Source: Paraeggerthella hongkongensis
GTDB lineage: Bacteria > Actinomycetota > Coriobacteriia > Coriobacteriales > Eggerthellaceae
DNA length: 64,000 nt
Reading direction: 5' to 3'
Assembly (NCBI RefSeq): GCF_003726035.1
Contig: NZ_QICD01000001.1
Span: 124,001-188,000, forward strand
Made by a program: the position numbers and the translations under genes
Shown: positions 59,451-64,000 of the stretch, piece by piece
Numbering within the stretch: the stretch's first letter is position 1
How the letters are laid out: every line of letters starts with the position of its first letter
Notes under the pieces: model-generated
What the model was told of the DNA's origin: nothing
Seen by the model: only the letters and a program-made list of their open reading frames with translations
The model's database searches: none

Positions 59451-62400
59451 AGCAAAACGAGGATACCCAGAGTGCATTGCCGTCGCCCGATGCGACGGTG
59501 CGCGCAAGCGAAAACGAAGGAGCGTCCCTTATGGCAGGTCGGTATCCGTTGACTCATCCGCAAAGCCGCATTTGGCATGTCGAGCAATCGCATCCGGGAA
59601 CCAGCATGTGGAACAACGCCGGTACGCTCAAGATTCGCGGGCACCTTGATTTCGATTTGCTGGATAAGGCCATTCAGCTGTTTCTGGAGGCGAACGAGTC
59701 TCTTCGCCTGCGCATTTGCCTTGTCGACGGCCAGCCCATGCAGTACGTGGCCGCGTATCGGCCCGTGCATGTCGACCGACTTGATTTCAGCTCTGCGGGC
59801 GTGAAGGGGCTGTACGAGTGGGATGTTCGTCAAACGCAGGCTCCCATGTCGCTGATCGACAGCCCCCTCTATTACTTCGCTTTGGCGAAAACCGCTCCTG
59901 ACGAGGGGTACCTGTACGCGAAAATGCACCACATCATTTCCGACGGCGTGTCGTTCGTGGTGTTCGCAAACGAGGTCATGGATTGGTACGACATGCTTTT
60001 GTGCGGGGAGGACCCCGTGCCTCGGCCCGCAATCTCGTACCTCGATTACGTCGAGGAGGAGCGTCTCTATCGGGAGTCCAAGCGATTCGCTTACGACGAG
60101 GCGTACTGGCTCAGACGGTTTTCGGACTTTCCAGATGCCACGTTGCTCAAGCCGCGAACGTCGGACTGCTTCGCAACGAAAGCGAAGCGCAAGGCGTGCG
60201 TGCTTTCGGCCGAGCTTTCCACGGCGGTGCGGGACTTTTGCAAAGAGCATCGCGTGTCGGTGTTCGCGTTGCTGCTGTCTGCGTTTTCCGTGTACTTGAA
60301 TCGCGTGTTGGGGAAAGAAGACCTGGTCATAAGCGCTCCCGTATCGAATCGCACCTTTGCGGGGTCCAGCGAGCGCTTCGGCATGTACGTGAGCACGGTG
60401 CCCGTGCGGGTGGCGGTCGACAACGAACGGACGTTTCTTAATTTCGCCGAAGGAGTGTCCAACGAATGGTTCTCCGTTCTCAAGCATCAGCGGTATCCGT
60501 ACGACGTGCTCATTGAGAAGATCCGCGAAAACCGCCCCGACGTCGATCAGCTGTACGATATCTCTTTGTCGTACCAGGTGGGGACGTTCGAAACGAAGAA
60601 GCGCCGCTTCTCCTACGAAGGCCGTTGGCATTTCAGCGGGCATCAGGCGTCCTCGCTCAACGTTCACTGGAACGATCGCGAGAACAACGGGCGTTTCGTG
60701 CTGGATTACGATTACCTCTCGCCCCTGTTCGCGGCAAAGGAAGTTGATTTCATCCACGAGCATTTGTGCAACATCGTAGCCGATGCCGTTGCTCATCCCG
60801 AAAAGCGGCTCTTCGAACTTGCCATGGTTTCTGCAGAAGAGCGAGACAAGGTGCTGTACCGGTTCAACGACACCGATGACGGCTTCGAGCGAACCGACCT
60901 GGTCAGCTTGTGGAAGCGCCGCGTTGCCGAGGGTCCTTGCGAATCGGCGTTGACCTATCGCGACCGAAGCTGGACGGCGGCCGAGCTGGATCGGGCCTCC
61001 GACGAGGTTGGCGACGTGCTGGCGAATGCGGGGGTTGCGCCGGGCGATGTGGTTGCGCTTGCCTTGCCGCGAAGCGACGTCTACTATGCGGCCATGCTGG
61101 GCGCCCTCAAGGCGGGTGCGGCGTTCATGCCCATCGACCCCTCGCTTCCCGAGGAGCGCGTCCGTTACATGCTGAACGAGTCGGGCGCGCGGTTTGCGCT
61201 GGTCGGACCAGGGGATTTGGAGGAGCGGCAGAAGGGGGCGCTCCTGTCGGTCCCGGTCGCCTCGTTGCGCGCCGAGGAGCTTGTGCGGCGCGTTTCCTGC
61301 GTGCGATCGGAGGCGGCTGCGGGGAAGGACCGTTGTTCGGAAAGCGCTGCCGCAGAGGGGATCTGCGCTGCACGGCGCTTTCCCGATCCCGGCCAGGCAG
61401 CCTACCTTATCTACACGTCGGGTTCGACCGGCACGCCGAAGGGCGTGGTGGTCGAGCATGCGCAGATAGCCCATTTCGTGTTGTCGATGCGCGCGGTGTG
61501 GGGTCGCACTCCCGGCGGCAGGATGCTGTGCGTGGGCCCGGTGTCGTTCGACATCAACATCATGGAAGCGGCTATCGGCCTGTTCTCGAACCGTACGCTT
61601 GTGGTTGCCGACGACCGACAGGCCGATTACCCCGACGATCTGTGCGCGCTGATGGGAAAGGAGCGCGTGGACCTTATGATGGTCACGCCGGGGCGCATGG
61701 AGATGATTCTTTCGGCCCAAGCGGGCGCTCATGCGCTGCGAGGGGTCCGGGAAATCGGATTGGGGGCCGACGTGCTCCCGCCCGAGCTGCTGCGGCGCAT
61801 CCAGCAGGTTACGTCGTCGTGCATCACGAACTTCTACGGTCCTACCGAGGTGACCATCGCGGCCACGTGCTGCGACGTGACCGGCCGTGCCGACGTCAAC
61901 ATCGGCCGCCCCATGAACGGCGTGCGCGTTTACATTCTGGACCCGCACCTCAATCCGGTTCCGATTGGCGTTCCAGGCGAGCTGTACGTTGGAGGCGCTG
62001 GCGTGAGCAGGGGATACGTTGCGCGTGCCGAGTTGACGGCCGAGCGCTTCGTGCCGTCTCCCTTCGTGAAGGGGGAGCGTCTTTACCGCACGGGCGACGT
62101 GGGCCGCTGGTATCCGCTTGGCGAAATTCAGTTTCTCGGACGCATCGACCGTCAGGTGAAGATTCGCGGATACCGCGTTGAGCTGGGAGAGATCCAGAAC
62201 AGGTTGTTGCAGTTGGAGGGGATCCGCTCGGCGGCGGTGGTGGCGCACGATGAGCCGGACGGGCGCAAGTCGCTGTGCGCGTACGTGGCGGGGGATTGCG
62301 TGCCGCCTGCTGCACGGATGAAGGCGCACCTGTCCGAATCGCTGCCGTTTTACATGGTTCCTTCATGCTTCATGGAGCTTGACGAGCTTCCTCTTACGGC

Positions 62401-64000
62401 AAGCGAAAAGCTTGACGTACGTCGCCTCCCCGAGCCTCATCGGGAAACGGTGGGTACGTGCTCGTTTGAAACCGACACCCAGCGCAAGCTCGCGGAGTTG
62501 TGGGAGAGCGTCTTGGGGGTGCGTTGCGTTCGCCCCGACGATCACTTTTTCGAAATCGGCGGGGACTCGCTGTCCATCGTGCGCATGATAGCCGAAGTGG
62601 CCGAGGTCTTCGATGCGAACATCGATTTGGCGGACGTGTACCGCGACCCGACGCTTGCCGCCTGCGCTGCGCTTGTTGACCGGGCGGAGGCCAGCTACTG
62701 CAAGCCGGTGAAGCCCGTGGCGGCGCGCCGTTACTATCCGGCCACGTCAACGCAGCAGCGCATGGTTTTGGCGGCGAACGAGGCTCCTGACTCCGTTGCT
62801 TACAACGTGCCGGCGCTGTTCGTGTTCGAAGGCTTGCTCGATGAGGACCGGCTCAAGGTTGCCTTGGAGAGGCTGCTCGCTCGGCATGCTGTTCTGCGCA
62901 CGTCGCTGCATGTGCGCGACGGCGCGATCGTGCAGCGGGTTCACCGTTCGGTCGAGGTGCCGTACGAGTCGGTTGCGTGCGCCGATTCCCGCATCGCGGC
63001 ATGCGCGAAGCGGCGCGTTCGGCCCTTCGACGTCTCAAGCGCTCCGCTCATGCGGCTTGTCTCCATTCGAACGCCTCGGCGGCATGCGCTGCTGTTCGAC
63101 TTCCATCATGCCGTTTGCGACCAGGCGGGGCTTCGAATCGTGCTCGACGACTTCGCCGCTTTGTACCATGAAGACGCATTGCCTCCGCTTGCCGTCGATT
63201 ACAAGGACTGCGCCGTTTGGTTGGAGGGGCGCCTTGCTTCGGACGCTTCGGAGCGGCATGCGGCGTATTGGCGCGAACGGCTTTCCGGCAACCTCCCCGT
63301 ACTGTCGCTGCCCACCGAGCGCCCTCGGACGAACGAACGGAAGGGCGCAGCATGCGAGGCGCGCATTGCCGCGAGCGCGCTCGCGCCGCTGCACGCCCTT
63401 GTGCGGTCTCGGAAGGCTACGGTGGCCACGGCGCTCATGACCGTGTTCGGGCTGGTGCTTTCCCGTACTGCCTTGCAAGACGAGGTGGTGATCGGCATGC
63501 CCGTAGAAAACAGGATGCAACCTGCGATGCAGCATACGGCGGGCGCTTTCATCAACACGGTTCCGGTGCGGTGCGCGTTTTCGGACGGACAGACCGTCCG
63601 TGCATGCTTCGACGCGGTGCATCGCGCTTTGAGCGAAGCCCTTTCCCATCAGGATTATCCGTTCGAGCGCATCGTGGCCGACGTGGGCGCTGCGCGCCAG
63701 CGCGGTCGCAACCCCTTGTTCGACGCGATGCTCGTGTTCGGGAAAGACCAGGTGAGCTTGACGCTTGAAGGCGTATCCGCAACGCCTCGGTTCGTGGACG
63801 TTGCAACGGCGAAGCTCGATGTGACGCTGTTCGTCTACGAAGCAGCGGACGGCCTGACATGCAGATTGGAGTACGATCGAAATCTGTTTTCCGCTGCGGC
63901 AGCGCGGCGCATGCTCGATCGCTTCACTCATACCGCAGCAACGCTGTTCGAAGCTCCCGACGAGGGCATCGCGCGCGCAAGCGTGCTGCCCGTGGAAGAG
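59447..64000 (+). CDS. Nonribosomal peptide synthetase, C-A-T-C, continuing beyond the window
   Basis: 1,518 codons visible, no stop, from GTG 59447 overlapping the PPTase stop. After about 30 residues a condensation domain has HHIISDG at 161-167. The adenylation domain follows (about 470-985) with YTSGSTGTPKG from 656, SFDINIMEA, NFYGPTE, YRTGDVGR, GRIDRQVKIRGYRVELGEI and TASEKLD. The thiolation domain has FFEIGGDSLS with Ser1041. A second condensation domain starts near 1095 and carries FHHAVCDQ instead of HHxxxDG. A module that starts with C fits N-acylation of the first amino acid by the acyl-ACP. My hand alignment of the specificity pocket (D-I-M-?-I-L-F-I-A-K) matches no code I can name. 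Product unknown. Confidence 0.92.
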   Translation, partial: MKQNEDTQSALPSPDATVRASENEGASLMAGRYPLTHPQSRIWHVEQSHPGTSMWNNAGTLKIRGHLDFDLLDKAIQLFLEANESLRLRICLVDGQPMQYVAAYRPVHVDRLDFSSAGVKGLYEWDVRQTQAPMSLIDSPLYYFALAKTAPDEGYLYAKMHHIISDGVSFVVFANEVMDWYDMLLCGEDPVPRPAISYLDYVEEERLYRESKRFAYDEAYWLRRFSDFPDATLLKPRTSDCFATKAKRKACVLSAELSTAVRDFCKEHRVSVFALLLSAFSVYLNRVLGKEDLVISAPVSNRTFAGSSERFGMYVSTVPVRVAVDNERTFLNFAEGVSNEWFSVLKHQRYPYDVLIEKIRENRPDVDQLYDISLSYQVGTFETKKRRFSYEGRWHFSGHQASSLNVHWNDRENNGRFVLDYDYLSPLFAAKEVDFIHEHLCNIVADAVAHPEKRLFELAMVSAEERDKVLYRFNDTDDGFERTDLVSLWKRRVAEGPCESALTYRDRSWTAAELDRASDEVGDVLANAGVAPGDVVALALPRSDVYYAAMLGALKAGAAFMPIDPSLPEERVRYMLNESGARFALVGPGDLEERQKGALLSVPVASLRAEELVRRVSCVRSEAAAGKDRCSESAAAEGICAARRFPDPGQAAYLIYTSGSTGTPKGVVVEHAQIAHFVLSMRAVWGRTPGGRMLCVGPVSFDINIMEAAIGLFSNRTLVVADDRQADYPDDLCALMGKERVDLMMVTPGRMEMILSAQAGAHALRGVREIGLGADVLPPELLRRIQQVTSSCITNFYGPTEVTIAATCCDVTGRADVNIGRPMNGVRVYILDPHLNPVPIGVPGELYVGGAGVSRGYVARAELTAERFVPSPFVKGERLYRTGDVGRWYPLGEIQFLGRIDRQVKIRGYRVELGEIQNRLLQLEGIRSAAVVAHDEPDGRKSLCAYVAGDCVPPAARMKAHLSESLPFYMVPSCFMELDELPLTASEKLDVRRLPEPHRETVGTCSFETDTQRKLAELWESVLGVRCVRPDDHFFEIGGDSLSIVRMIAEVAEVFDANIDLADVYRDPTLAACAALVDRAEASYCKPVKPVAARRYYPATSTQQRMVLAANEAPDSVAYNVPALFVFEGLLDEDRLKVALERLLARHAVLRTSLHVRDGAIVQRVHRSVEVPYESVACADSRIAACAKRRVRPFDVSSAPLMRLVSIRTPRRHALLFDFHHAVCDQAGLRIVLDDFAALYHEDALPPLAVDYKDCAVWLEGRLASDASERHAAYWRERLSGNLPVLSLPTERPRTNERKGAACEARIAASALAPLHALVRSRKATVATALMTVFGLVLSRTALQDEVVIGMPVENRMQPAMQHTAGAFINTVPVRCAFSDGQTVRACFDAVHRALSEALSHQDYPFERIVADVGAARQRGRNPLFDAMLVFGKDQVSLTLEGVSATPRFVDVATAKLDVTLFVYEAADGLTCRLEYDRNLFSAAAARRMLDRFTHTAATLFEAPDEGIARASVLPVEE

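Noticed and set aside
59213-62329. 1,038-codon minus-strand frame
   Set aside because: Antisense shadow of the NRPS, whose C and A domain motifs are unambiguous.

Overview
The window is about 64 kb of GC-rich DNA from a bacterium. A Tat-exported flavoprotein reductase beside a multihaem lipoprotein cytochrome, a membrane-bound LuxR-type regulator, two Tad pilus gene sets, InlB-repeat surface proteins and many candidate leaderless or extended -10 promoters point to a gut Coriobacteriia of the Eggerthellaceae type (Eggerthella or Gordonibacter relatives). This assignment is inference from gene content, not a database result. Because of the high GC content, very long reading frames run antisense to many real genes; they are treated as shadows.

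Layout. 1-3.6 kb: a truncated membrane regulator diverges from a flavoprotein plus six-haem cytochrome pair, with a near-perfect palindrome between them. 3.8-7.7 kb: an AlkA-like DNA glycosylase, an MFS transporter and an IPKTG-anchored pilin-like surface protein, followed by tRNA-Val on the minus strand. 8.4-28.3 kb: a single long run of tightly packed genes encoding two Tad (Flp pilus) assembly sets. Each set has its own CpaB, TadA ATPase, TadB, TadC, Flp pilin and TadE/TadG-like pseudopilins, but only one TadZ and one prepilin peptidase were found. The run also holds a DUF192 protein, a zinc-ribbon protein and a secreted InlB-repeat protein.

28.4-33.7 kb: an ABC-2 exporter (ATPase plus two permeases) diverging from a NarL-type sensor kinase and response regulator. 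33.7-35.7 kb: a ModE-like regulator and threonine synthase. 35.9-40.1 kb: an iron regulon (feoA, feoA, feoB, a Cys-rich FeoB partner and a DtxR/MntR-type repressor), with the same GTTA-N8-TAAC dyad at three promoters. 40.2-45.7 kb: a DivIC/FtsB-like protein, a Ppx/GppA phosphatase, tRNA-Leu, a polyprenyl synthetase, a peptidoglycan-binding protein and a small membrane protein. 45.8-48.8 kb: leuCDB.

49.1-56.6 kb: a serine recombinase directly upstream of a 2,082-codon repeat surface protein that has no good start codon and only the end of a signal peptide, followed by a small membrane protein. The surface gene contains a perfect 507-bp tandem duplication. 56.8-64 kb: an acyl-activating enzyme, an acyl carrier protein, a phosphopantetheinyl transferase and the start of a nonribosomal peptide synthetase (C-A-T-C, cut by the window edge). 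Together these look like an uncharacterised lipopeptide or N-acyl-amino-acid pathway.

The points I consider most worth following are the lipo-NRPS cluster, the twin Tad locus with a hairpin masking the prepilin peptidase start, the recombinase/headless adhesin pair, and the Feo regulon with a possible iron-controlled leader RNA.
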